A DNA stretch of 64,000 nucleotides from Thunnus maccoyii (Eukaryota; Chordata; Actinopteri; Scombriformes; Scombridae), in contig NC_056535.1 in assembly GCF_910596095.1 (NCBI RefSeq), positions 23,886,505 to 23,950,504 on the forward strand, in the 5' to 3' direction. The notes under the pieces are model-generated. The model was not told the DNA's origin and ran no database searches. It worked only from the letters and a program-made list of their open reading frames with translations. Every line of letters starts with the position of its first letter. Position 1 is the first letter of the stretch. The translations under genes were made by a program, and so were the position numbers. Below are positions 1-11,258 of this stretch, piece by piece.

Positions 1-2839
1 TATTCTACGGTTCTGCACTGTTTTGTTTTTTTCTTAAAGCAGAGTTTCGCAAGATTGGCATCAGGACCTAACATGAGCTCACTTAATATGCAGAAAGGAT
101 TAAGAGAGATTTATAAAATGAATATACTGATGTAACTTTTTGCCGGGGTCATGAACATTGTGGTACCTGCTGACCCAAACCTGCTATGGGTCATATTCTA
201 TGACAGTTCATAAACTCTTTTGATGTGGTATACTGTAGTAATTGAAACTGTTTGTTTCTAAAATTTATCACTCCATTTATAATCTTGTTAATGTCCTCCC
301 AATGGAAATCAAACTGTTTGACTAGCAGTATCCCATAAATCCACACATGCACAACATCCACCATTAAGTCTGTATTTTTCACGCACTGAAATGTTAATAA
401 AGCATTAAGTCTTCTAGCCGTTGATCGGTGTTTCATGAAAAATTGTATGCATTAAAATGTCATTGATTTTCAGTGGCTCTACATAAACAGCTGCAGCATC
501 CAGTTACTAAACAGATTCTCAACCCAAATGCCAGCTGATGCCTTCGAATTAATAAATCATTCACGCATGGCCAAATCACATATACACACAAGGGTAAAAG
601 ACTCATAACATACACATTTAGGCCCACATTATGAACATGACTAAGGATTGCTTCTGTCGTGTTTGCAATTTTGTGAAGGTGATGTGATTTTACAGCACCC
701 ACTCCTGGAATATTCATAGAGAGAAAACAATAACATTCCAGATGAATAACTTAATTATTGTCTGAGAATGAATCATATGTACTCTGCATACGCAAATGTT
801 CACCTGGTTTGAAAGGAAACAGGAGCTCTTTGAACAAAACCAGTTCCTTTGTACAGTATTTCTTGTTTACTTTAAATAAAATGTTCCTATAATTTATTGG
901 TTTTTTTTCATGTTATATGATGGTACAAACTAGAATATTTCTATCCAAAAAGCTACAAGGCATGTGAAACAAAGGTGGCACGACTTCAAGGAAAAAGCGT
1001 GCATTTTAAGTCTACATGTCTTGTCATTTCTATTATCAAGAAAAAAAAAAAACTCATCACACCTTAGTGATGGGGTACAATTGTACAGAAGATGAGCCCA
1101 ACGTCAAACACAACCATTTATCATTCAAGCAATTTGTCAGTACAGCTATTTCATTTGAGAACAATAAACCTGCAGCATGTTGAACACAGATGTGGCAGAA
1201 AGTATTCACAGCACACCTGATGAAAAAGACTCTGGCTAACTGTGTGATATCCTCCTTTAAATAGTTAAAACCTTCATGCAACGCATTGCTGCACAGGAAA
1301 TTCCTTAATTACAATGGAGGAGAGTAGCTATAAATCATACTGTAGGTTGAGTCAAACGCAATATGTATAAATTGCTCTTTAATACTGAGCCAGAAAAATC
1401 AATTAGGAATTTCAAGGTGAGAAAATGTTTCCAAAGAAAGTGTGAGGCTGGGGAAGTGCACTGTTTTTTCAACACAGCGGGATAAATATGCGGCCTTTTC
1501 TCCGTTACAGTTAAAAAAATGTCAGTCTAAACAAAGTACTCACAGGATCAGAGTAAACAAGAGCCAAATGAGTGAGGGAGGAAGTCCTGTAAAGTAGGGC
1601 ACAAAGTAGGCCGCACTCTTATCTCTCCAAAGGTTAGTCCCATTGCAGCCTCTCCTAAGTGGTTTATAAATTCCCACGAATGCATCACAGCTTCAAAAGC
1701 ATTACTAAGAGAGTTGTGTCTTATATTCTTCATAGTAACCTCCTCTACGCTACAAATACTGTAAAAGTATTACAGATTCTGGTATTCTTGGTATCAATTC
1801 TCTTTAGGTTACATTCCACCAGGCTATCTGTAAAGAAGTCTGTGATATAAGCTGCCTTTTAGCCTCCATATCTAATTTAAGGCTGTACACTGCTTTTAGA
1901 CCACATATCCTACTGCTTCTCGATTCTCCACCTCACTAATGGTCTGAGGATGACTGGTCTTTTCCTCCATATTGGAGCAGATGTCGGGCAAGAAGCGGGG
2001 TTCATTAAAAGCTGATGAGCAAAAGAGGAAAATGCCTCTTCAACTATCATACTGCAAACTTTGTTCTGTGTCCTATGTCTGAATATCTGGATCATAGAGA
2101 TGAACTTTTTTCCAAATAAATTTTGAGTTTAGTCTTAGTTTTTTTTTTAAAGAAGGTCTCCAGCTGTTGTTTTTATTGAACTAAACTTTAGCTGCTATAC
2201 ATAAAACATGTTAGAGACTACTGATCTGTGACCATTTTGCCAATTAGGTTGTGACACAGTTGGGGTTATGTAACATGGCTAATTATTCTTTGGATTTCAT
2301 GCACATGGGTAATAGCCAGTCTTATACCATAAAAAGCAGGATATGCTTGCAATACAGAATTTACAGGGCATCAATTAAAACTGAGTTGGACTGAATTTTT
2401 GTAGTTCTTTACAGTTAGCTTTTTGGTAAAACAATTACAACCAAAAGTCCCTGTACTGGCTGGATCTGCTGACATGTCAGTAGCTCAAGGACCTTGTAAT
2501 ACAGTTGAAAGCTGAGATTGTTTTGTGAAACTACTGGTACTATTTCCTAGGTTCAGAATGAACTCTCATGCTTAAATTAATTTATTAATTAATGATTTAT
2601 TTTTTTTTATCATTGTCGGTTTCTTGCAATAGTTGGACACAAAGATCAATGCCACTCACATATCTGTCCATTATTGTATTGTATTGTATTTATTGGGTAC
2701 ATTTGATTCACTGCACCAGAGTTAGCTTTAAAGCTAATTTTCATCTGCAGTCCCTTACAAAGAAAACATATAACAGCTCAAAAACAAACAATACAAAGCA
2801 GAAAACACACAGGACATATTAGCCTATACAAAATACAAA

Positions 2840-3120
2840 GCTACACACAATAGCACATCACATAAATGTGAAGCTATAGCCAGCAGCTAATTCACTTAGC
2901 TTAGCATAAATACTGGAAGCAGGGGAAAACAACCAGCCTGTCCTCTGTCCTCTAAAAGCTCAATTAACATGTAATATCTTGTTTGTTTAATCTGAAGTGT
3001 AAAATGAAAACTTGTGTTTTTGTGGCCAGACTATTTCTGAGCCAGGCTAGCTGTTTCCCCCGGTTCCAGTCTCAATACTGAGCTAAGCTATTAGCTATAT
3101 TTAGTGCTTTATATTCTCAT
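2840..3120. repeat. Percomorph interspersed repeat copy
   Basis: The sequence around TTAGCTTAGCATAAATACTG, then AACATGTAATATCTTGTTTG, then GTGGCCAGACTATTTCTGAG matches a repeat I remember as very common in percomorph genomes. I cannot name the family without a library search, and the ends are approximate. It lies in NECAB3 intron 2. A pentanucleotide-like ATTGT run sits just upstream near 2675-2692. Confidence 0.5.
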
Positions 3121-3495
3121 CTAACTCTTGGCAAGAAAGCTAACAATTAAACTAAGAGACAAGAAATCCCAAAAATGCTATGAATGAAATCACATCAGCT
3201 ACTGAGCTTGCATGTCAACAGATCCATCTCCATGGCAACTGAACAAACTCCATCCGCTGATTAAGATACTGTGATACAGCTGAGGCCTCAGCAGTAAGCA
3301 AGTAAGTACTGTACAAACATCCTATAAATATAATACTGCATTCTTGACCTTATCATTATTGTGATACTACATATACGATAAAATCCCACCTGTGTTTATT
3401 ACTGAAAGATAAAGAGCAGTGAATGTAGCATAATATACTTGTTTTCTCTTTATCTCAACATCCCTTCTTCACCCTCCCCGCCATGCTTTCTGCAC

Positions 3496-4404
3496 AACTG
3501 GTTCAGCAATGACAGTCCTCTCAGCTGAGCTCATTATAATATATAATGTATAAATCTAAATCTAACAGTGAATATATTTGGCTGGAAGCCACAGAACAAT
3601 TCATCACATATAACACTCGCCATACCGAAGCTTAAGAGCTGTTGAGAAGTAATTGCTGTTTTGGGTCACGCTGATTACATCTCTAGTAAATGCAACACTG
3701 TCCTGTTGATGTCCACGCTTTCGTGACCTGCTCTGGCACCTTATGTTGTCTCCTGTTATACAGAAATAAATATCCCTTTTGGCATTGAATTGATATGAAC
3801 TATCGATATGAACTATCAAAGGGTAGTTCATATCTCATGATAAGGGGTGAAGCAATATAAATATGTGATGTGTCAGGCAGAATTTGCACCTGAAAAATAT
3901 TCAAGTTGATTTGGATTTCTTTTTCTATAGGTGCAATTTTAGGGCAATGACATGACAGAAAATGGAATAGTTGAGTTTGCAGCTTTACTTTTCTCTAAAA
4001 ATTAAGCAAAAAAGCTTCAGCTATAGTGCTTGCACTGTTTTGCTTGCACTTTTTAAAGGTACTAATGCACATGTATATGTCTTAAAATGTTGCCGTCGAT
4101 CAGTGTTTTCTGTGTCATTTCACGCAGACTGGGGACATGGGTTGTCACAGCAGTCAAATTGTGAGAATCTGGTCATAATTTTCTGAGACTAGAGTTTTGA
4201 CGCAGGTTGTCTTTGGTGAGCAAAGCTCTAAATTAGCCATCTGTGGATTTGTCTTTTAGTCTATTTTTACTAGGACCTCTGCTTTGGATTGACAATCCAA
4301 GATTTCACCATGTTCCAGCCAAATATATTCACTGTTAGATTTAGATTTATAAATTATATATTATAATGAGCTCAGCTGAGAGGACTGTCATCGCTGAACC
4401 AGTT
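3496..4404. mobile_element. Long inverted-repeat (foldback/MITE-like) element with 92-bp arms
   Basis: Bases 3496-3587 and 4313-4404 are reverse complements over 92 bp, with only two mismatches by eye. The outer end is AACTGGTTCAGC and the inner end TTTGGCTGGAA. About 725 bp separate the arms. No open frame in the spacer resembles a transposase. Terminal inverted repeats of equal length around a noncoding centre fit a non-autonomous DNA transposon. I could not see a clear target-site duplication, so the true ends may lie a few bases further out. Confidence 0.6.
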
Positions 4405-4949
4405 AATGTCAACTCTTGTCTGGGGCAGCCAAAATTCACACTGTCCATAGGGTCTGTCCTCACACTTACATGGTTTGACATCCTAAAACAGCAGCGAAGT
4501 GAATAGTATGAGTGTTTTCTGAACTAATTCCCCCAAAATGTTAGGTTACCACGTTTGCACTTGCTAATAAAGATATTTTATCAGTGATTCAGTGCTTGGA
4601 GAAAAAAAAAAAAAACTTGGCTCAGCCTGCATTAACATGACTCACATTAATTTGTAAACAGCACCCAGTCATCTGCGTCGACAGTGACAGAGAGGTGCTT
4701 CATTTTGTGTGACACATTCTTCCATTCGTGGCTATAATCCAGCATCTTAGCATCATTTTAATTGGGCCAAGAAACTTGTTAGAGCATGAAGAGGAAAGCA
4801 GCTTCTCTTCAAGAGTCATTCATGCAAATCGCTTATTTCTCCGCCCAGACGGTCTAAGGCATAATAACAATTGGAAGAATGGGGAGAACAACAAGCATGC
4901 ATTGTGACCAATTATTCATCACTGAACATGTTATGTATTGTTTACTCAC

Positions 4950-7900
4950 CGTTTTTGTCTGCTCGGCGGAAAATCTGGGGATAAAAAGAGAGGGGAGGAG
5001 ATGGTTATTATTTCTTGTCAAGCAGCACTAAAGGGATTCTTGCAATAAGCAGGTACAGATTATTAAGAATCATGGCAATTTGTCAAAAACACAATAGGAT
5101 CTTCGACATCTGCTGTCGAAGGTTCATTTATTCCGCTACAGCAGATCAGACCGAGCAGAAACACCACATGAAGAATGACATTTACAAAGGCCCTATACTG
5201 TGTATGGGTGAGTCATTTTAGGTTGAGCACCAATTGGTAGTATGTGTCAGCTCTAAAATTGGTTTAATAATTACCACTTGAGAAGTAAATAGTAATTTCA
5301 GAAGCAGCAAGGCCGCTAGGTAGCAAAGAGGGTAAATAGTTATTATCTTGCAGGTGCTAGGGATAAATTTAAAATCATATTCTACCCTTACAGACAAACT
5401 GCATTAATACACACATTTTTGAAAACAGGCTTAAGACATAAGTACTGTTAGCAACATAATTATTCTTTAAGTTTCTGAGATGTATCATTATTTTATGTTT
5501 GATGGTCAATTATTCTTTTTGATGTATGTAATATGTTTGGTTTGATGTAATTTTGTTGGGCTGGGTGTAATGGTGATATTGTAACTGTTTTATTTACTGC
5601 ATGTAAATGTAAACACTTGTTGACTATACTGTATATTTTCATATGGACCCTAGGAAGAGCAGGTGTTACAAAGGTAACCACTAAAGGGGATCCAAATAAA
5701 CAATAAACATTGAGCAAAAGAGCAATAGTCACAAGCTGAGGCTCATCTGTGGTGCCCATAGTATAAGTTCAAGCAGGAACATAAAGCCATCAGAGTGGTC
5801 TATTGAAAAGACCAACTCCAAACATCTGCTGCTATCTCTTGCTGCACTTGACTGCGTTCACTGGCCAGCAGCTGCGACTGTGCTGCAGGTTGAAATACAA
5901 CACCCACCAACCCATATGTGATTCAATAGACCTTTTCCATGCAGACCTTTAAACATGTCATAGCAGGAAAACCACAGGTGCAACTAATAACATAAACGAT
6001 GGCTGAATTACAGTGTTCCAGTTCCAGGGCCATGCTACTGCAGAGGAAATCATTCATGTTATTACAGTATTTACACATGTGATTTTCTACAATGACAAGA
6101 TAGACAGTCTGCTGTGAAAAAGAACTATTTGAGCTAGAATTTGTCTGCTGCTAAGTGCTAATTTGCTGGCTGGTGGCCACCGCTGCATTGCAAACTACAA
6201 AATAAATATTATTCAGTTTAAGCTGATTCATGGACTGTCAGTAAAAATGTAACACTTTATTTCAATTCCCCTTTTTAGCATTTATAAGCAGAATATAAAC
6301 ACTTAATAAATGGTTTACAACACACTATAATGCAGTTAACAGAATATATACGTGTTTATTAATGTATTTATTAACAACTATAACTCCTCCTGTGGGCACA
6401 CATAAGTGGATGCTGCAATATAATTCAATGATGAATGACAATATAGCAAAAGACAGCTGTATTTATATATATTATATCTTAATAGGACAGGTTATAATTG
6501 TACATTACATTACAATGAATTAATACTTAAAATGTCCTTATATTGTATCTGCTTATAATTTTATAGTGTGATATAAACCACCTTGAATGGAGCTGTAACA
6601 CCAAAACAAACTGTATTTGTTATAATAGAAATTATGATGAGGATGTTTCTGAATTAATTAGGGATAATTGAACACTTTGTGAAAAACAATGGCAGTTATA
6701 CTAATCAGATACTTTTTTAGGTGAGGGTGTGTGTGTGCAGTTATACATGAAGACCTTTGAGAAATCGAGAATATGACAAAGGAGAGTTTGACATTTGCAC
6801 ATAGCCAGAACATGCTTTCAAGGATCTGTTCTGTCTTACTCAGGGGAAATTGACAGCGTTATCATTCTTCTTCTGATTGTGTGTCACGAGTTGACAGGGA
6901 ATATGGCTATTGTCATGGAGACTTACAGTGACTCTCACTGTGTCTGGTAGTACAAAGATGAAGCTAAAGCTAAACTTGCTTGAGACAGAGCGACCGAAAT
7001 ACAACAGAATGAATACAATATGGATGAGTGACTAATGCTGGTAAATACAATTTGTTGCTGACACAAACAAGACTCAAGGCCATACAGTATGGTTTGTGAT
7101 TGACCATGTGAGCAGTGTTAGTCAGCTACTGGCAGCATTGAAGGAAAGGGCTGCTTTCTCGTCAACAAAGGAAAATTCCACTTTGTCATAACCAAGGTCT
7201 AACTGAGTCACAACAACACAGCACAGATTCAAACAACAAAAAAAGAAAACTAATTGAGACATAAACAATAATTAAAAAACCAGCAAAGAAATACAGAAGA
7301 ATTTTGGTATTTTTGTTCATCACTCTCGGTTATTTTCACTCACCAGCTTAATTTCTGAGATGAGTCAAGATCTGAGGGCACCAGACAACCACACAAGTGA
7401 TGAGACAAGTCCCCAGTGTAACTATAATGACTAAACCACTTGTGAGAAATAAAAGGCTCCCAATGCTCTTGTTACAATCATCCATTGTATTGTTTAATTG
7501 TGGGCATACAGTAGCATAGACTAAAGTTAAAGTACTTTGAAGTAGCTCTTAAAAATCTAATGGATGTTTACAATGGATGGCTGTGGGCTTATCTTGTTCG
7601 AAACCCGCACCATTATAAATTAGTGACCCCAGGTCCCTGACAATTATGATGGTGATAAAAATGTTATCATAGAGTTATTTTAAAGGCCAAAACCTTTAAA
7701 ATAAGAATTTTTCCCAAGTACAATGTGCACAGATATATTTTTAAAGAAGTTGAAAACTGGAGAAAACTGAATCTGAAACTAGAATTTTAAACATCACCTG
7801 CATGCATTTAGTTTCCACCTGTGCTTTACATTCGAAATTTCAGAATTCATCAATAAAGCACCATTTTCCTTAAATCAGCAGTTTAATATGACAATAACAA

Positions 7901-10497
7901 ATGGTCATTTCTGCATTTCAAACACAACATATGCTAACACTATAATTTGTATAAGTATCTATTTTATTTTTTGGTTTTCTCAGGGCAATTATCAGGAAAA
8001 AACACAGCTCCTAAATGAATAACTATAACTTTTGCAAATAACCTATCCATAATCTGGCAGCACAGATGATTTGTGATCTTTATTTCTACTCCACACCCTC
8101 AGTCTATTGTCTCTATTGTTAGGGAGCAGTTAGGACTAACAGTTTTGACCTACAGGTTATTAATAACAGCAGAAGCTGCCCATTTACTCTCATTTTCCAT
8201 AGGTCAACAAGCTCAGGGTCTCCACTTCTGCCCTCTGTCTGTCAGTGTCTACATTCTGACCCCACCAACCCTCCTTATTGAAAACAAGAATCTTGAAATC
8301 CTTCTACCTGTAAAGGTCAAACATTCTTGCATTAGGCTTCTGTACAGTAAATCTCCTTCTTTTCCCCTTTGGCACAGTAACCCATCTCAGCAGTGTTTTT
8401 TCTTGTCATCCTAGTCAATTCAATGGAGAACAGATAGTGTTAAACTTGCTTTTTGTTTGGCTGTGTCTTTGGGCTTTCAAGTGTCAGGAGACGATAATGC
8501 GTCATTTACAGCGAGCCCAGAAAAGGTCAGACCTGCTTCCCAGAGCGCTGCTGTTCTGATGTCATGGTGGCAGGTGTTAAGACAGTGGGTTCTCTCAGGC
8601 TCTGCTGACACGCTGCTTGTGCAAGGCTTTAGATTTTGTATTTTAGAAAGAGGAAACCAGAGCTAATGATCATAATTTGTTGATAAAATTGTGCGTGACG
8701 TAATTTTCACTTTTCTCAGAGATTCTTGGAGGTTCACTGAGATGTATAATTTCTAGTTATTTTTCTTCTGTCTGTTTCTTTTTTGTTGCTCTATCACAAG
8801 AGCAGCAAAACAAGAGCAGAAGGAGAAAAGATGAACATAGGGAGCGGGAGGACAGAGATTCGAGAGATAGAAAAAATCAGAGAGAGTGCTGGTGATCGAG
8901 CAAGCCTTCAGAACCACAGGATAAACAAAACAAAGACATTAAAAAAGCAACCAACAACAGACTTGATAAAACCTCCCACGACCATTGCCAGTATCGTTAA
9001 TTGTCCCTAGCCTTTGTACAGGAATATTTGGAGGCACTGCTTTGTCTCTCACTCTGGGATTGTGAGTTCAATCTCTGCATCACTAGCATTACTGATAGGC
9101 TCATTATCGTTTGGAAAGGACTCAAGACCTACAGTACTATTGATGTATCGATATATCTGTCACTGAGAGAGTATCTGTTGATTGTTACTTGGAAAGCTGG
9201 GCAGCATGTTCAAAAACGATAATCCAGTAACACTGAAACATCTGATATACTACAAATCATATCTATTACAGTTTTAACATACAGATTGTGTAATGTGCAT
9301 ATAATCTATCATTGTCAAAAGTAAATCTAAGCAGGCTGTTTATTCTGTACATGCTTATATTGTACACTATATAATATTTATTCCAACCATCTTTGCATAT
9401 TAATATATTTTCACATGTTTACTTTACTACATAATAGCTATATGTTTATGTTTACTTAACTTTGCTCAGCTTAGTTGTCCTTATTTTGGCAGTATTTCCA
9501 TATGTATCTTCCTGTATATTGTTCTTGGCACTGTGTCTAATTAAGAGCCACGAGAGACCTTAATCAAATTCCTTGCACACATACTTGGCCAATAAAGCCG
9601 ATTCAGATTCAGATAAATTGGTCAGATTATCAAAAAGAATTTAACTGCTTTTAACCCTAATTAATATTCCCCTCTGTTTAGATGTTTTGCTGCCTGTGTG
9701 GTTGTTTATCTCTGGTACTCCTGCAATAATAAAGTTCATCCACCGGCATTATCACTGAAAATCAATCACCTTTGATCTGCTTAACAATTTTTACTCCTGG
9801 CACACAAAATATTTATTTTTTTAGTCTTAGTAGATAACCAGCTGACTTTTTTCAATCCACTGCTCACTGTGAAGCTATGGCAAATGCAGCACAGCACAGT
9901 CCTGTCCTTGCTTAATATACAAAATTTGAATTCTGGAGAACCTACAGGCAGGAACAAGATTTTTGACATCAGCACAGTGTTTACCTTAACCAAATAAGAG
10001 CAGAAAGACAAAAAAAACAATGAATGACGTAAAAGGAGACAATGAGCAGACAAGGGCTGCAAACAAAAAGCAACACATTGCATTGTGTCCTTGTCTGTCT
10101 TTGGAGTATTAAGCAGAAATCATCATCTACCTTGCACAGACAATTCAGGCACAATGTGCAGAAATACAGTGACACGTCCGCAGAATATGAGTGATGTGTC
10201 CTTATTTAGACAAGACTGTCTGTGTGCTGCATAAGTGACAGAGTACAGACAGAAAACTGCCAGTTCGTAAGAGCTGCAGTTTTGGACACATCAATGGGCT
10301 ACAACTGAAGTGTGACGGACAAGACAATGAATGGATGGATGAATACTGTGTTGATGGATAGCTTTTGACAGGCTTAGAAATGTTATTAAAACGTTATCAA
10401 ATGTTATTACTGCAGTGCTGAAGGTTAATCAGGCAGCGGGTGTTACTGGTTTAAGCTCCAATTGGGGTAGGCGTGTCCATGTGCATATTTGTGTGTA

Positions 10498-10528
<31 letters not shown>

Positions 10529-10578
10529 AACGGGTGGTTGAGAGAAAATCTAAAATGCAACAACACTTACAAAGTGTA

Positions 10579-10641
<63 letters not shown>

Positions 10642-10750
10642 AACAAAAAGAGGAGAACCCCCAGCAACCCCTAAACCTGTCCAACTGTGAGAGCTTAATT
10701 TATCATGCAGAGGCAGCAGCTGCAGCTCTTCCTACTTTCCTCTGACACCA

Positions 10751-10781
<31 letters not shown>

Positions 10782-11258
10782 AACACACACACACACACAC
10801 AAATACTGTATCATCTTTGGGTGTGTGTTGTGAGTACACAAGAGAAGAACATTTGAAAAACATTTTTCACTTTCATTGAGTTATGAAATAACCAAAAGAG
10901 TACAACTTTACATTAAACTGTGCAGTAGGTCAATTATTTCGTTTTCCCATCCATGTATGATTTCTTACAGTTAATTACAATCATCTATTTAGACTTTCCC
11001 ACAATATGACAAGACACCGAAAATACCCACAGGCCTAATAACAGTAATAGCCAATAGGAGTAGAAATTTGGTGAGCAAATACCACTTTTCACGGAAATGT
11101 AAGAGAGTCGATGCACTCACATCATGAAAGATAGTAAGACCTTGTCCAGCTCTGTGCAGCGGCGGCGGCTGCTGCTGCTGCTGCTGCTGCTGAGCCTGAA
11201 GATGCTTCTGTTTGGCCGACTGCAGACACATAGTGATCATCTCCGTACAAGCCAGCAT
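4950..11258 (-). CDS. necab3: NECAB3-like N-terminal EF-hand Ca2+-binding protein, exons 1-2 only (gene runs off the left edge)
   Basis: Two coding exons are visible. Exon 1 (11121-11258, 46 codons) starts at the ATG at 11258. It encodes an N-terminus rich in Met and Cys (MLACTEMITMCLQ), an eight-Gln run, Pro-Pro-Pro, and ends TIFHD before a GTGAGT donor. Exon 2 (4950-4974) is only 25 nt, between a pyrimidine-rich acceptor ending CCCCAG and a GTGAGT donor. It encodes IFRRADKN plus one base, the start of the EF-hand loop that opens the EF-hand in all NECAB proteins. The phases fit (0, then 1). The MLACTEM...MCLQ start resembles NECAB3 (MACAGLLTVCLL) more than NECAB1 or NECAB2, so the paralogue assignment is likely, not certain. 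Known for the family: EF-hand, coiled coil and a C-terminal ABM-like monooxygenase fold; NECAB3 binds APBA/X11 and modulates amyloid precursor processing and HIF signalling. The rest of the EF-hand was not found within 1-4949, so exon 3 should lie outside the window. Confidence 0.82.
5510..5715 (+). mobile_element. 3' tail of a 5'-truncated non-LTR retrotransposon
   Basis: The stretch ending CATATGGACCCTAGGAAGAG ... GGGGATCCAAATAAACAATA matches the well-known teleost LINE 3' end of the form GGACCCCAGGAAGAGTAG ... GGGGATCCAAATAAA. No reverse-transcriptase coding sequence precedes it, as expected for a 5'-truncated insertion. The 5' limit is approximate. Confidence 0.55.
6250..6560. repeat. Probable teleost interspersed repeat fragment
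   Basis: The run containing CACTTAATAAATGG, CACTATAATGCAGTTA and GTGTTTATTAATGTATTTAT resembles a dispersed repeat seen in many fish introns. It is recalled rather than searched, and the ends are uncertain. Confidence 0.35.
9560..9620 (+). repeat. LINE-like 3' tail with short GATTCA repeats
   Basis: GGCCAATAAAGCCGATTCAG followed by ATTCAGAT resembles the common fish retrotransposon ending of the form GGCAATAAAGCTGATTCTGA. Nothing coding lies upstream, so only the terminal piece is present. Confidence 0.35.
10490..10790. repeat. GT/CA microsatellite cluster
   Basis: Three dinucleotide runs lie close together: a GT run near 10493-10512 followed by GA repeats, a long uninterrupted TG run at 10583-10640, and CA runs near 10750-10800. 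Open frames here (poly-Cys-Val, poly-Thr-His) are artefacts of the repeat. The cluster lies in NECAB3 intron 1, about 0.5 kb from exon 1. Confidence 0.9.
11158..11200 (-). repeat. CAG/CCG trinucleotide tract coding polyGln-polyPro in NECAB3 exon 1
   Basis: On the coding (minus) strand, eight CAG codons follow CAGGCT and lead into three CCG codons, giving QAQ8PPP. It is a pure repeat inside the first coding exon, so its length may vary between individuals. Fish NECAB3 N-termini are not conserved here, so its functional weight is probably low. Confidence 0.85.

Larger units (their letters stand above)
1..4949. other. NECAB3 intron 2 (partial): noncoding, repeat-containing
   Basis: AT-rich sequence left of NECAB3 exon 2. 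It holds a percomorph interspersed repeat near 2840-3120 and a 92-bp inverted-repeat pair at 3496-4404, both listed separately. The short open frames here have no coding character or family likeness. A 43-nt stretch on the minus strand (about 1541-1583) has an acceptor and a GTGAGT donor but encodes nothing from NECAB. Confidence 0.6.
4975..11120. other. NECAB3 intron 1: noncoding, with LINE tails and microsatellites
   Basis: A 6.1-kb AT-rich intron on the minus strand. It contains a LINE 3' tail (about 5510-5715), a teleost repeat fragment (about 6250-6560), a LINE-like tail ending in GATTCAGATTCAGAT (about 9575-9615), and GT/CA microsatellites near 10480-10800. I recognised no further coding exons here. 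Open frames such as 8073-8414 show no family likeness and lie across repeats or AT-rich sequence. Confidence 0.55.

Noticed and set aside
1541..1583. 43-nt minus-strand stretch with acceptor and GTGAGT donor in NECAB3 intron 2
   Set aside because: Its translation does not fit the NECAB EF-hand that must follow exon 2, and nothing else supports it.
8073..8414. 113-codon plus-strand frame in NECAB3 intron 1
   Set aside because: No recognisable domain, poor start context and no exon partners; chance frame in AT-rich DNA.
10415..10690. Cys-Val and Thr-His repeat frames
   Set aside because: Translation of a TG/CA microsatellite.
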